The notes: generated by a model from the letters alone, not told the origin. A DNA stretch of 64,000 nt from JBFAPK01 sp040676675 (GCF_040676675.1 NZ_JBFAPK010000004.1:248001-312000); one strand, 5' to 3'; shown: positions 41,712 to 50,124, numbered from the stretch's first letter. Made by a program: numbers and translations.

Positions 41712-42491
41712 TCAGCCCACATCCACCACCAACGGACGATGATCCGAAATCGTCGACAGCGGCGTCGCCACCGCCGTCACCGGCCCCAACCGCCCCGCTC
41801 CCCGCGGATCCACCAACACGTGGTCCAACTGCACTCGCGGCTGGACGGCCGGATACGTCGCCCGGCGCCCCAACGGCCGCCACCGCGACACCAGACCCGC
41901 CAAGCCCGCCGGAATGTTCAGGTCCCCCAGCAGCACCCGGGGCGCCGGCAGCGCCCGCAGCGCCCGCACCACCAGCCGCAGCTGCCGCAGGTTCCACCCC
42001 GGCACGAACGACAGGTGCGTCGCGGCCACCGTCACCGCCCCGACCGGCGTCTCCACCACCGCCGCCAACACCACCCGCGGCTCGTCGCGCAACAGCATCA
42101 ACCCGCCCCCGGGACCCGGCACCCACACCGGCGAACGCGTCGGCGCCGGCGACAACCGCCGCACCAGCCACGAACGCACCGGATAGCGGCTCACCAACCC
42201 CACGCCGTAACACGGCTCGCCGTGCCCGTCGTCATCGTCGGTCAACCGCCGGAACCCCTCACCCGGCGTACCGACCACCGCCGCGGCGAACCGGTGCGCC
42301 GGCGCCCCCAACGCCCGCGCCACCACCGCCGTCTGGTCCAGGTGCCCACTGCGGGACTGGTCCCGGTCCACCTCCTGCAACGCCAGCACATCCGCGTCCA
42401 GCGCGCTCACCGCCGCCGCCAGCCGCACCTCGTCGACCAGCCCGTCCTCCAGGGATCGACCATGCAGCAGGTTGAAGGTCACCAGTCGCAC
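41712..42491 (-). CDS. endonuclease/exonuclease/phosphatase family protein
   Basis: A 259-residue EEP-fold hydrolase. Motifs are VTFNLLHG at the N terminus, LALQEVDRDQSRSG (metal Glu), VAATHLSFVP (His), VLLGDLNIP (Asp/Asn) and the C-terminal ISDHRPLVVD (catalytic His). Substrates of the family include nucleic acids, phosphoinositides and sphingomyelin. GTG 42491 gives the usual VRLVTFN start, but its AGGAG directly abuts it; GTG 42482 has AGGAG about 8 bp upstream and may be the true start (256 residues). No signal peptide is seen. Confidence 0.85.
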   Translation of the reverse strand: MRLVTFNLLHGRSLEDGLVDEVRLAAAVSALDADVLALQEVDRDQSRSGHLDQTAVVARALGAPAHRFAAAVVGTPGEGFRRLTDDDDGHGEPCYGVGLVSRYPVRSWLVRRLSPAPTRSPVWVPGPGGGLMLLRDEPRVVLAAVVETPVGAVTVAATHLSFVPGWNLRQLRLVVRALRALPAPRVLLGDLNIPAGLAGLVSRWRPLGRRATYPAVQPRVQLDHVLVDPRGAGRLGPVTAVATPLSTISDHRPLVVDVG

Positions 42492-42528
42492 TCCTGCAAC
42501 CCTACGGGCCGATGTGCGACAGTGAGCC

Positions 42529-42618
42529 GTGCTCGTCAAGGCGCTCTGCTGCTCGACCCTGCTGTTCATCGCCCTCGGCGCCGCCGGAATCTGGCTGCGC
42601 CGCCGCCGCGGCCAGTAG
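42529..42618 (+). CDS. possible 29-residue single-pass membrane peptide
   Basis: GTG 42529 opens VLVKALCCSTLLFIALGAAGIWLRRRRGQ and stops at TAG 42616. One hydrophobic helix with two Cys at its start is followed by an RRRR cluster, giving a cytoplasmic C terminus. All codons are G/C-ending except GGA and the terminal stop. The RBS is weak. It is divergent from the EEP gene, 38 bp away. Confidence 0.4.
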   Translation: MLVKALCCSTLLFIALGAAGIWLRRRRGQ

Positions 42619-42717
42619 GGGCGCGCGTCCCGCAGGGTCTCCGCGAGACCCGCCCGCCCGGACCCGGCCTGAGCCGGCCGCGCGACCGCCCGCCGGGGAC
42701 CGCGGCCCGCCGGCGGC

Positions 42718-42846
42718 GAGGTCCACCCGCCAGTCGTTGCTCCGCATGAGCCGCCCCGGCGGGAACTCGAAGTCACACTCCCCCACCAAGGAGAAGCCCG
42801 CCCGGCCGCAGACCGCGTTCGACGCCGGGTGGTTCACCGACTCCGA
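42718..42846 (-). pseudogene. GNAT acetyltransferase remnant
   Basis: The minus strand reads SESVNHPASNAVCGRAGF followed by SLVGECDFEFPPGRLMRSNDWRVDL, the C-terminal acetyl-CoA-binding end of a GNAT acetyltransferase of the type ending FxxPPGxxMRxNDWRxDL. The upstream part is out of frame and unrecognisable, so this is a decayed fragment of roughly 43 codons. Confidence 0.6.
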
Positions 42847-43268
42847 ACGCGTGCAGGAACCGGTGGCGTGCCCGCACCTGTTCGTCGGTTTCCGGTTCGT
42901 CGCCGCCGGGCGACCGGCGGCGGGCGTGGGGTCGTAGCCCGGCGGTTTTCGGTGTCGGCGAGGTCGGCCACAACCCCTAAAGCATCCTAGGACGTTAATC
43001 CGGTGGATGGCGGGATCCGGACTGCCGCCCGGGTGGGCCGGCTTGCCGACGGAGAGAGGGCTGTGCGAGCCTCTTACGTCATCTCTCGGAAAGGGCTGGT
43101 CGCGACGCTCGGCATGGTTCTCGGCGACCTCTCCTCTCGCGCTTCGACGCGGGAGCGGTAGCCCCACCTGCCCTGACCCCCACCCGTACCCCGGACGCGG
43201 GCGGTATCTCCTGCTCCTCGTCGAAGTGCTCTTCGTGCCCCCGCACGTTCGATCACGAGGAGTACGTG
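42847..43268. other. stretch without recognisable gene
   Basis: 422 bp between the GNAT remnant and the methyltransferase fragment. No convincing coding frame is seen. A short dyad CATCCTAGGACG (42983-42994) followed by TTAATC could be part of a promoter. Confidence 0.4.
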
Positions 43269-43469
43269 GTGTCCACGATCCGCTGGACCGAGACGAACAC
43301 CCCCCGTTCCGCCCACTGGCATTCGGAGAGCGCAACCCCACCTCCCCGCCGGGTCGTCGGCGCGGACGACCGCATGAAGGCCGACATCGCCTACCGCCTG
43401 GCCTGCGAGAGCACTGCCCTGCTGTGCGGGGCGACTTACACAACGCCCGCCAACTACTACAGGCGATGA
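43269..43469 (+). pseudogene. N-terminal fragment of methyltransferase gene, frame-shifted
   Basis: GTG 43269 with GAGGAG six bases upstream opens a 66-codon frame ending MKADIAYRLACESTALLCGATYTTPANYYRR. Homologous-looking methyltransferases read AYRLACEGTALLWRGDFQNARQLLQAM. Here the first part is in this frame and RGDLHNARQLLQAMSRR continues in the frame of the next gene. Restoring one G near 43426 (TG-CGG to TGG-CGG) joins them. The gene is therefore broken by a single-base deletion or sequencing error. The fragment's stop overlaps ATG 43466. Confidence 0.6.
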
Positions 43470-44401
43470 GCCGCCGCGTCGACCGGAAACCCGCCCGGCG
43501 AGGCGACAGTCCGGCGGAGTCCTTCCGCCTGGCCCGCCAGGCCCGCGGCCACCGTGCCCGCGTGCTGGGCAGGCTCATCGTCCTGCTGGGCGACGACTAC
43601 CGCCTGAACCTGCGCAGAGCCCCCGACGTGCGACGAGCATGCCACGAGGCATACGGTCCGCCGTCCGCGCCGATGGCCGTCTCGCTCACCGAACTGCTGG
43701 GCGTGATCGGAGCGCACCAGTGGCGCACGAAGGGCGTGCGGGTACCGGCCCTCGACGCTCGCGTACACCCGCACTACGGCGTGTTCTCCCCGGTCAGGGC
43801 CGAGTACGTCGACCTCGTCGCACACGCACCACTTCCCCCACCGGCCGACTGTCGCGCAGGCCGCCGCATCGCGTTCGACCTCGGGACCGGCACGGGAGTG
43901 CTCGCAGCCGTCCTGGCGCGCCGGGGAATCGACCACATCGTGGCCACGGACATCAGCCCGCGTGCCCTGGACTGCGCCCGCGAGAACGTCCGTCGACTAC
44001 ACCTCACCGGGCGCATCCACGTCGTCGGCCCCGGCCTCTTCCCCGACGGGCGCGCGGACCTCGTCGTCTGCAACCCACCCTGGATTCCGGCCCGGCCCAC
44101 CTCCGCCCTGGAACAGGGCGTCTACGACCCGGGCAGCGGCATGCTCAACAGCTTCCTGACCGGGCTGACCGCGCATCTCGAACCGGGCGGCGAGGGCTGG
44201 CTCGTCCTCTCGGACCTGGCCGAGCACCTCGGGCTCCGGACCCGCGGCGAACTGCTGGCCGGCATCGAGGCGGCGGGCCTGCGCGTGGTGGACAGGATGG
44301 ACGCCAGGCCACGACATCCACGGGCCCGGGACGTCACCGATCCCCTACACGCCGCCCGGGCCGCGGAAGCCACGTCGCTGTGGCGGCTCGCCAGCAGATG
44401 A
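43466..44401 (+). CDS. SAM-dependent methyltransferase (catalytic part downstream of frameshift)
   Basis: A 311-residue frame from ATG 43466 (ATGA overlap with the fragment before it). After a helical lead (RVDRKPARRGDSPAESFRLARQARGHRARVLGRL) comes a class I methyltransferase fold: motif I IAFDLGTGTGVLAAVLA, motif II VATDISPRALDCARENV, and DLVVCNPPWIPARP, an (N/D)PP(Y/W) motif as in PrmC/HemK-like and nucleic-acid amino methyltransferases. The intact domain might still be made by translational coupling. Substrate unknown. The lost upstream frame contains a TTA codon (43436), rare in these genomes. Confidence 0.7.
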   Translation: MSRRVDRKPARRGDSPAESFRLARQARGHRARVLGRLIVLLGDDYRLNLRRAPDVRRACHEAYGPPSAPMAVSLTELLGVIGAHQWRTKGVRVPALDARVHPHYGVFSPVRAEYVDLVAHAPLPPPADCRAGRRIAFDLGTGTGVLAAVLARRGIDHIVATDISPRALDCARENVRRLHLTGRIHVVGPGLFPDGRADLVVCNPPWIPARPTSALEQGVYDPGSGMLNSFLTGLTAHLEPGGEGWLVLSDLAEHLGLRTRGELLAGIEAAGLRVVDRMDARPRHPRARDVTDPLHAARAAEATSLWRLASR

Positions 44402-44436
44402 CGTGCGGCGCCGGCCGTCGCCGGGGCGAGACAGGG

Positions 44437-44473
44437 CCCGGGTCCGCCCGTACGGCGGCCGGGCGGACCCGGG
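44437..44473. terminator. hairpin between convergent genes
   Basis: CCCGGGTCCGCCC (44437-44449) pairs perfectly with GGGCGGACCCGGG (44461-44473), between the methyltransferase stop (44401) and the aminotransferase stop (44521). Confidence 0.6.
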
Positions 44474-44520
44474 GTCCGGGCAGCCGTCGCGAGGGTCGAC
44501 GGCCCGCTCGGATCGCCGGG

Positions 44521-45654
44521 TCAGGGGCGGGCGCGCAGCCAGTCCGCGAAGGTCTCCAGCGCCGGCTGCGGGTCCCGCCGCCCTACGCCGACCCGGAAGC
44601 GGTCGGTGGGGGTCTCGGTCAGTTCGGAGCGGTAGATGCTCGCCGGCAGCAGCAGCACGCCGGCCTCCTCGACCAGCCGGGTGCAGAACTCCTCCACCCC
44701 GTCGCGGCCCAGGTAGCGCGGGAAGGCCACGCAGCCGCCATCGGGCGCCCGCCACTCGAACAGCTCCGGGAACTCGGCGAAGAACGCCGCGAAGACCGGC
44801 AGGTTGGCGGCGACGATGCCCCGGTTGCGCGCCAGGATCCGCTCCCGCGCCTTGATCGCGATGCGGGCCAGGATCTCGCTCGGCGCGGAGTTGCAGATGG
44901 TGGTGTAGTGCTTCGCGCGCTCCAGCCGGGAGCGCAGCGCCCGGTCCCGGCAGGCGATCCAGCCGACGCGCAGCCCCGGCAGCCCCAGCGACTTCGACGT
45001 GACGTTCAGGGACAGGGCCCGCTCGGACAGGTCCGCGGCCTGTGGCAGCGTACGCGCCGGGTCGCGCTCGAGGCCGCGGTACACCTCGTCGCTGAACAGG
45101 TGGATCCCGCGTTCGTCGCAGAGCGCGACGAGCCGGGCGAACTCGGCCGGGTCGAGCAGCTTCCCGGTCGGGTTGTTGGGGAAGTTGACCGAGACCACTC
45201 GGGTGTTGGGGCGGATCGCGTCGACCAGCCGGTCCAGGTCCAGCGCCCAGTCCCGGGCCGGGTCCAGGGCCACCCCGGTGACCGCGCAGAGCGACAGCGG
45301 CACCGTCTCGGCGGCCTGGTAGTTCGGGGTCAGCACCACCGCGTGGTCGTCCGGCCCGAGCAGCACCCGCATGGCCAGGTAGAGCCCCTCCTCGGCGCCG
45401 GCGAAGCAGATCACGTCCTCGGCGTCGACGTGGCGGTACGTCGAGGCGATCGCCCGCCGCAGGCCCGGGTCGCCGAAGGTCTCCGTGTAGCCCAGCGAGA
45501 GCGTCTCCCAGGCCCGCCGGTCCTCGTCGTCGGCGAGCGCCAGCAGGTCGGCCACCGTCATGGTCTGGGCGTCCGAGGCGGTCAGGTGGTGCCGGGCGGT
45601 GAACTCCCACCGGGAGAAGTAGGTCTCCAGCCGGAAGTCGGGCAGTTGGCTCAC
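44521..45654 (-). CDS. PLP-dependent aminotransferase class I/II
   Basis: A 377-residue fold-type I PLP enzyme. Seen are LGYTETFGDPGLRRAIA near the N terminus, VNFPNNPTGKLL (substrate-binding NNPTG), HLFSDEVYRGLE (PLP-binding Asp), and the Schiff-base lysine in NVTSKSLGLPGLRVGWIAC. The C-terminal Arg is in TPTDRFRVGVGRR. The amino-acid substrate is not evident. Its GTG start overlaps the stop of the YheO-type regulator (GTGA at 45654-45651), which places both in one operon. Confidence 0.9.
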   Translation of the reverse strand: MSQLPDFRLETYFSRWEFTARHHLTASDAQTMTVADLLALADDEDRRAWETLSLGYTETFGDPGLRRAIASTYRHVDAEDVICFAGAEEGLYLAMRVLLGPDDHAVVLTPNYQAAETVPLSLCAVTGVALDPARDWALDLDRLVDAIRPNTRVVSVNFPNNPTGKLLDPAEFARLVALCDERGIHLFSDEVYRGLERDPARTLPQAADLSERALSLNVTSKSLGLPGLRVGWIACRDRALRSRLERAKHYTTICNSAPSEILARIAIKARERILARNRGIVAANLPVFAAFFAEFPELFEWRAPDGGCVAFPRYLGRDGVEEFCTRLVEEAGVLLLPASIYRSELTETPTDRFRVGVGRRDPQPALETFADWLRARP

Positions 45655-46295
45655 GCGGGGACTCCTTCGGCCCTGGTCTCGGCGAGCAGGGCGTAGACGG
45701 TGGACCGGGACACCTGCAGCGCCTGGGCCACGACCGGGGCCGCGCGGCGCACGGTGAAGATCCCGGCCTGGTCCAGTTCGGCGAGGACGGCGAGCCGGTC
45801 CGCGCGGCCGAGGCGTTCGACGGGGCGGCCCCGGGTACGCACGAACGAGCCGACGATCCGCTGCACGCGCTCGGTCCAGTCCTGTTCGAACAGGGCCGCC
45901 GGCCGCGGGGTCGAGGGTGCGGCGAAGCCGGCCAGCACCGCGACGGCCTGGTCCAGCGGTGTGCGGTCGAGGTTGACGCAGAGCACCGCCGAGGGTTGGC
46001 CGTCCGGGTCGCGCAGCACCGCGCTGACCGAGGTCAGCCGCCGCCCGTCGGCGAGCAGTTTCTCGTACGGGCCGAAGACGTCGCGGGCGGCGGGTTCGAG
46101 CTGGTCCAGCTCGCCCAGCAGGGACGGGTCCCCCGCCGTGCGCCGGGTCAGCGGATTCCAGATCGCCAGCACCCGGTCGGCCGCCGCGTCGTGCAGCACC
46201 ACCTCGGCGTACGGGCCGAGCAGCAGCGCCACCGCGCGGCAGACCGGCGCCCAGCCGCGTACCCGCGGGTCGGACTCGTCTCCCACCGTCTCCAC
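45651..46295 (-). CDS. YheO-type (PAS-like plus HTH) transcriptional regulator
   Basis: A 214-residue regulator. The N-terminal PAS-like YheO domain (APVCRAVALLLGPYAEVVLHDAAADRVLAIWNPLTRRTAGDPSLL) is followed by a C-terminal HTH of the DauR/YheO type (RLAVLAELDQAGIFTVRRAAPVVAQALQVSRSTVYALLAETRAEG). DauR-like proteins control amino-acid catabolic genes, which fits coupling to an aminotransferase. GTG 46295 was chosen; the open frame continues upstream through the promoter dyads without an RBS. Confidence 0.85.
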   Translation of the reverse strand: METVGDESDPRVRGWAPVCRAVALLLGPYAEVVLHDAAADRVLAIWNPLTRRTAGDPSLLGELDQLEPAARDVFGPYEKLLADGRRLTSVSAVLRDPDGQPSAVLCVNLDRTPLDQAVAVLAGFAAPSTPRPAALFEQDWTERVQRIVGSFVRTRGRPVERLGRADRLAVLAELDQAGIFTVRRAAPVVAQALQVSRSTVYALLAETRAEGVPA

Positions 46296-46331
46296 GTCTG
46301 GACTGTAATCCCAGACTGGACGATCAGTCCA
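46296..46331. promoter_or_regulatory. double dyad before the YheO-type regulator
   Basis: GTCTGG (46296-46301) pairs with CCAGAC (46311-46316), and TGGAC (46317-46321) pairs with GTCCA (46327-46331). They lie immediately before the regulator's start, consistent with autoregulation of the regulator-aminotransferase operon. Confidence 0.45.
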
Positions 46332-46383
46332 ATCGTGGTCCGCCCGACGGCGGGCGTCGGGAAGCCGCCCCCGGGGCAGGCGC

Positions 46384-46893
46384 CTACCGGGGCGCGTCCG
46401 GGGCCGCGAACCGGCCCGAGCGGATCTCCCGCAGCGCCCGGCGGCGCGCCTCACCGCGCAGCGTGTCGACGTAGAGGCGCCCGTCCAGGTGGTCGGTCTC
46501 GTGCTGCAGGGCGCGGGCCAGGAAACCGGTACCGCTGACGGTGACCGGCTCGCCGTACTGGTCGAAGCCGTGGGCGGTGGCGCGCAGGGCGCGCGGGGTC
46601 GGGAAGAAGAACCCGGGGATCGACAGGCAGCCCTCGTCGTCGGACTCGGTCTCCGCCGACAGCTCCAGCGTGGGATTGACCAGGTGCCCCCGCGACCCGC
46701 CCGCGTCGTAGACGAACACCCGGGCGCTCACGCCGATCTGCGGGGCGGCCACGCCGGCCCGGCCCGGCGCCCCGAGCAGGGTGTCCATCAGGTCGGCGAC
46801 CAGGTCGCGCAGTTCGGTGTCGAAGCTGGTGACCGGCGCGCAGGGGGTGCGCAGCACCGACTCGCCGATGATCCGGATGGGCCGCATGGTCAT
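46384..46893 (-). CDS. def: peptide deformylase (second copy)
   Basis: A 169-residue deformylase of standard length. Motif 1 is GRAGVAAPQIG (Val replaces the usual Leu), motif 2 DEGCLSIPG and motif 3 LQHETDHLDG. The N terminus IRIIGESVLRTPCAPV is typical. Unlike the copy at 38034 it lacks an N-terminal extension. The start may be ATG 46893 or 46887. It stands alone between the regulator promoter and the divergent ltrA-like gene. Two deformylases are common in actinomycetes. Confidence 0.95.
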   Translation of the reverse strand: MTMRPIRIIGESVLRTPCAPVTSFDTELRDLVADLMDTLLGAPGRAGVAAPQIGVSARVFVYDAGGSRGHLVNPTLELSAETESDDEGCLSIPGFFFPTPRALRATAHGFDQYGEPVTVSGTGFLARALQHETDHLDGRLYVDTLRGEARRRALREIRSGRFAAPDAPR

Positions 46894-46986
46894 GGCCGGA
46901 AGGCTAGTCGTTCGCCGCCGGCGCGATCACGGCGCGTGGTATGACTGCCGGAGAAGACGTACCGGGCACAGCGGAACGGGCGGACG

Positions 46987-48186
46987 ATGGCAGCCGGCGA
47001 GAGCGAGACGCTGCTGCGCCGCCCCGGCGGCTCGCAGCGCGCGACGTTCCTGGAGCTCTTCCTCGACCTGGTCTACGTCTTCGCCCTCACCCGGGTCTCC
47101 CAGCGGCTCATCAACGACTTCCAGAGCGACAACGCGATCCGCTTCTCCGAGGCCGGCCGGACCCTGCTGCTGCTGCTCGCGCTCTGGATGCTCTGGACCA
47201 TGACCGCCTGGATGACCAGCCGCTTCGACCCGGAACGGTCGAGGGTGCAGGTGATCGTGGTGCTCACCATGTTCGGCAGCATGGTGATGGCGGTGACCCT
47301 GCCGCAGGCGTACGGGGGTCAGGCCCTGCTCTTCGCCGGCGCGTACGTGGTGCTGCAGGTCGGCCGGCCGCTCTGCCTGGGGCTGACCCTGCGCGGCGAC
47401 TCCCGGCAGAACATCTCCTGGCGGCTGGTCTTCTGGTTCTCCCTGAGCGGGCTGTTCTGGATCGCCGGGGCGCTGGTGCCCGACCAGTACCGGTGGCGGT
47501 TCTGGCTGACGGCGGTGGTGGTGGACTACGGCGGTCACGCCCTGCGCTGGCCGACCCCCAGGGTCGGGCGGGTACGCGGCTCCGAGTGGGGGTTCGCCGG
47601 CGAACACCTCGCCGAGCGGTACCAGCAGTTCGTCCTGATCGTGCTCGGCGAGTCGATCCTGGTCACCGGCCTGCGCTTCAGCGGCGGCCGGTTCGTCGTC
47701 GCCACCACCGTCGCGTTCGTGCTCTCCTTCCTCACCACGGTGATGCTCTGGCGGATCTACTTCCACCAGGCCGGGTTCCTGCTCGCCGAGGCGATCACCG
47801 GGGCCCGCGACCCGGGCCGGTTCATCCGCTCGGCCACCTACACCCACCTGCTGATGGTCGCCGCGATCCTGGCCAGCGCCGTCGGGTTCGAACTGGTCAT
47901 CGCCGACCCGGGCGCCGACCCGACACCGGGTTGGGTCGCCGTCATCGTCGGCGGTCCCGCGCTGTTCGTGCTCTCCCGGGTGCGCTTCGAGTACGAGGTC
48001 TTCGGCCGGATCACCTGGTCCCGGCCGGTCGGCGTGGGGTTCCTGCTGCTGGTCTCCCCGGCGATGCTGCTGCTGCCGGCGCTGGCCGTGGGGGGTGTCG
48101 CCGCGGGGGTGCTGACGGCGCTGGCCGTCTACGACGGGTTCCGCCAGTGGGGGCGGCCCCGGGACCCGGCCTCCTCACCCCTGTAG
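46987..48186 (+). CDS. low temperature requirement protein A (LtrA) family membrane protein
   Basis: A 399-residue membrane protein with about ten predicted helices. The start RATFLELFLDLVYVFALTRVSQRL is the hallmark of the LtrA family, together with ERYQQFVLIVLGESILVTGL and YTHLLMVAAILASAVGFEL. The family is named for a Listeria gene needed for growth in the cold; its biochemical role is unknown. ATG 46987 follows shortly after the divergent deformylase start. It ends convergent with the MarR gene. Confidence 0.9.
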   Translation: MAAGESETLLRRPGGSQRATFLELFLDLVYVFALTRVSQRLINDFQSDNAIRFSEAGRTLLLLLALWMLWTMTAWMTSRFDPERSRVQVIVVLTMFGSMVMAVTLPQAYGGQALLFAGAYVVLQVGRPLCLGLTLRGDSRQNISWRLVFWFSLSGLFWIAGALVPDQYRWRFWLTAVVVDYGGHALRWPTPRVGRVRGSEWGFAGEHLAERYQQFVLIVLGESILVTGLRFSGGRFVVATTVAFVLSFLTTVMLWRIYFHQAGFLLAEAITGARDPGRFIRSATYTHLLMVAAILASAVGFELVIADPGADPTPGWVAVIVGGPALFVLSRVRFEYEVFGRITWSRPVGVGFLLLVSPAMLLLPALAVGGVAAGVLTALAVYDGFRQWGRPRDPASSPL

Positions 48187-48250
48187 CCGGCCCGCCGTCG
48201 CCACGACGGGCCGCAGCGGCATCGCCGCGGCGAGTCGGCGGGGCGGCGCG

Positions 48251-48733
48251 TCAGGCGGGCTGGCCGGCGGGGGCGGCGTCGCCGAGGTCCAGGAAGACCG
48301 TCGGTGCCCGGTTGGCCAGCACCACCTCACCGAGCAGCGCGGCGAGCGTGTCGCGGTCGGCGTCGCCGAGCCCCGCGGTCAGCGCGTCGACCCGCCGGCA
48401 GGTCTCGTCGTAGAACCTCGCCACGACCGCGCTCCCCTGCTCGGTGAGCACGACCCGGACCGCGCGGCCGTCCCGGGGGTCCGGCTCGCGGCGGACCAGT
48501 CCGCGCCGCACCGCCCGGTCCACCAGGCCGGTGAGGCTGGACTTCTCCAGCCCCAGCACCGCGCCCAGCTCCGTCATGCCGTACGGCTGGGACATCAGCA
48601 CGCAGAGCAGCTGCCCCTGCTGCACCGTGAGGCCGTACTCCCGGCTGGCCTGCGCGTAGACGGCGTTGACCAGGAACGCGGAGCGTACGAGCGCCGCGAC
48701 GACACCCATCTCGCCGTCGGTGGCCTTCCCCAT
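48251..48733 (-). CDS. MarR-family transcriptional regulator
   Basis: A 160-residue winged-helix protein. The HTH and wing are seen in GLTVQQGQLLCVLMSQPYGMTELGAVLGLEKSSLTGLVDRAVRRGLVRREPDPRDGRAVRVVLTEQG, where DPRDGR is the wing signature. Flanking helices form the dimer interface. ATG 48733 was chosen; the longer open frame overlaps the pabB shadow. No target is obvious. pabB lies 98 bp upstream on the same strand. Confidence 0.9.
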   Translation of the reverse strand: MGKATDGEMGVVAALVRSAFLVNAVYAQASREYGLTVQQGQLLCVLMSQPYGMTELGAVLGLEKSSLTGLVDRAVRRGLVRREPDPRDGRAVRVVLTEQGSAVVARFYDETCRRVDALTAGLGDADRDTLAALLGEVVLANRAPTVFLDLGDAAPAGQPA

Positions 48734-48831
48734 GCCGCCAGCGTACGTGGCGGACGGTTCTCGGCACGAACCATCCGCGGGCGCTGCCGGAGACGAGCCG
48801 GGGACGGGCGCGCGGCGACGGGGGCCGGGAC

Positions 48832-50124
48832 CTACCCGGGCGGCGTGACCGCGTTCCCCGCCAGCCTCGCCCGCAGCGGCGCGGCCTTCGCGGCCGCCTC
48901 GGCGACCTCGGCGTGCGGGTCGCTGCCCCAGGTGATGCCGCCGCCGGCCCAGAGGTGCAGCCGCTCGGCGTCGGCCGCCGCGGTACGGATCGTCAGGCCC
49001 AGGTCGAGGTGATCGGGCCCGATCCAGCCGAGCGCGCCCATGCTCGCGCCCCGGCCGACCGGTTCGAGGGCGGCGATCTGCTCCAGCGCGGCGAGCTTCG
49101 GCGCGCCCGTGACCGAGCCGCCCGGGCAGACCGCCCGCAGCAGCTCCGGCAGGCCCATCCCGTCGTCGAGCACGGCCGAGACGGTGGACTCGGCCTGCCA
49201 CAGGTCGCACCAGCGGCGGATGCCGTACAGCTCGTCGACCCGGACCGAGCCGGTGCGGGCCAGCCGGGCCAGGTCGTTGCGGGCCAGGTCGACGATCATG
49301 ACGTGTTCGGCGCGCTCCTTCGGGGAGGCGAGCAGCTCGCGCCGGCCGGCGGCGGTGGCGGGCCGGGTGCCCTTGATCGGGCGGGTGCGGACCCGCCCGG
49401 CCGAGACCTCGACGAGGGTCTCCGGGGAGGCGCAGCCGACCGCCCAGCCGGGGCCGGACAGCACGCCGCCGTACCGGGCGCCGGGCAGCGCGGCGAGCCG
49501 GGCCAGGGCCGGCAGCGGGTCACCGGCGTACCGGGCCGAGGCGTGACCGACCACGTTGACCTGGTAGACGTCGCCCCGGCCGATCGCGGCGCGGGCGCGT
49601 TCGACGGCGGCGGCGTGGGCGGCCGGGCTCCAGCTCTCCACCCAGTCGCCGAGCCGCCAGCCGGCCGCGGCGGCGCCCGTCCCCGGCGCGTCACCCTCCC
49701 CCACGGCGGCGTCGCGGGGACCGCCGGAGAACGGCGCGGGCGGTGGCGGCGGCCCGGAGCCGTCGCGGGCGTGCTCGTAGACGACCGCAACCAGGTCCGG
49801 TACGGCGGGCGCCGGGCTGGCCGCCCCGGTCGGCGCGCCGACCAGCCGGGCGCCGGCCGCGGCCGAGACGAAGACGGCCGCGCCGCAGACCGTACCGGGA
49901 TCGTGGCGGGCCGGACGGGCGCCGAGCCGGGTCAGCTCTCCGACCGGCAGCCCGTGCGCGGCGAGCAGCTCCGCCAGCAGCGCGGCCGGGTCGCCCGGGT
50001 CGCCGACCCGCCACCGCAGCCGGTCCCGCTCGCGCAGCCGCCCGGCGCAGCGGGTCGGCGCGGCGGGCATCGGCGGGCGCTGATCTGGGAGCGCTTCCAC
50101 GACGGAAGTACCGACCTCCCTCAT
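48832..50124 (-). CDS. pabB: aminodeoxychorismate synthase component I
   Basis: About 430 residues. The chorismate-binding domain occupies the C-terminal half: RAAIGRGDVYQVNVVGHASARY, TRPIKGTRPATAAGR, HVMIVDLARNDLAR and CPGGSVTGAPKLAALE. PIKGT, with Lys instead of the Ala seen in anthranilate synthase, is the mark of PabB, which makes 4-amino-4-deoxychorismate for folate or for antibiotic precursors. The N-terminal half is divergent and Gly/Pro-rich. The start is uncertain (ATG 50124 or 50070). The glutaminase partner (PabA) and lyase are not in the window. Confidence 0.9.
   Translation of the reverse strand: MREVGTSVVEALPDQRPPMPAAPTRCAGRLRERDRLRWRVGDPGDPAALLAELLAAHGLPVGELTRLGARPARHDPGTVCGAAVFVSAAAGARLVGAPTGAASPAPAVPDLVAVVYEHARDGSGPPPPPAPFSGGPRDAAVGEGDAPGTGAAAAGWRLGDWVESWSPAAHAAAVERARAAIGRGDVYQVNVVGHASARYAGDPLPALARLAALPGARYGGVLSGPGWAVGCASPETLVEVSAGRVRTRPIKGTRPATAAGRRELLASPKERAEHVMIVDLARNDLARLARTGSVRVDELYGIRRWCDLWQAESTVSAVLDDGMGLPELLRAVCPGGSVTGAPKLAALEQIAALEPVGRGASMGALGWIGPDHLDLGLTIRTAAADAERLHLWAGGGITWGSDPHAEVAEAAAKAAPLRARLAGNAVTPPG

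Noticed and set aside
38828..42475. Very long plus-strand open frames (over 1,200 codons) opposite the Hsp70-like gene
   Set aside because: They read as Arg/Pro/His-rich text without domains and are antisense shadows of a GC-rich gene with clear motifs on the other strand.
42987..43268. Plus-strand extension of the methyltransferase frame back to 43007
   Set aside because: The text before 43425 in that frame is unlike the family, while the conserved N-terminal words appear in the other frame, pointing to a frameshift and not an extended gene.
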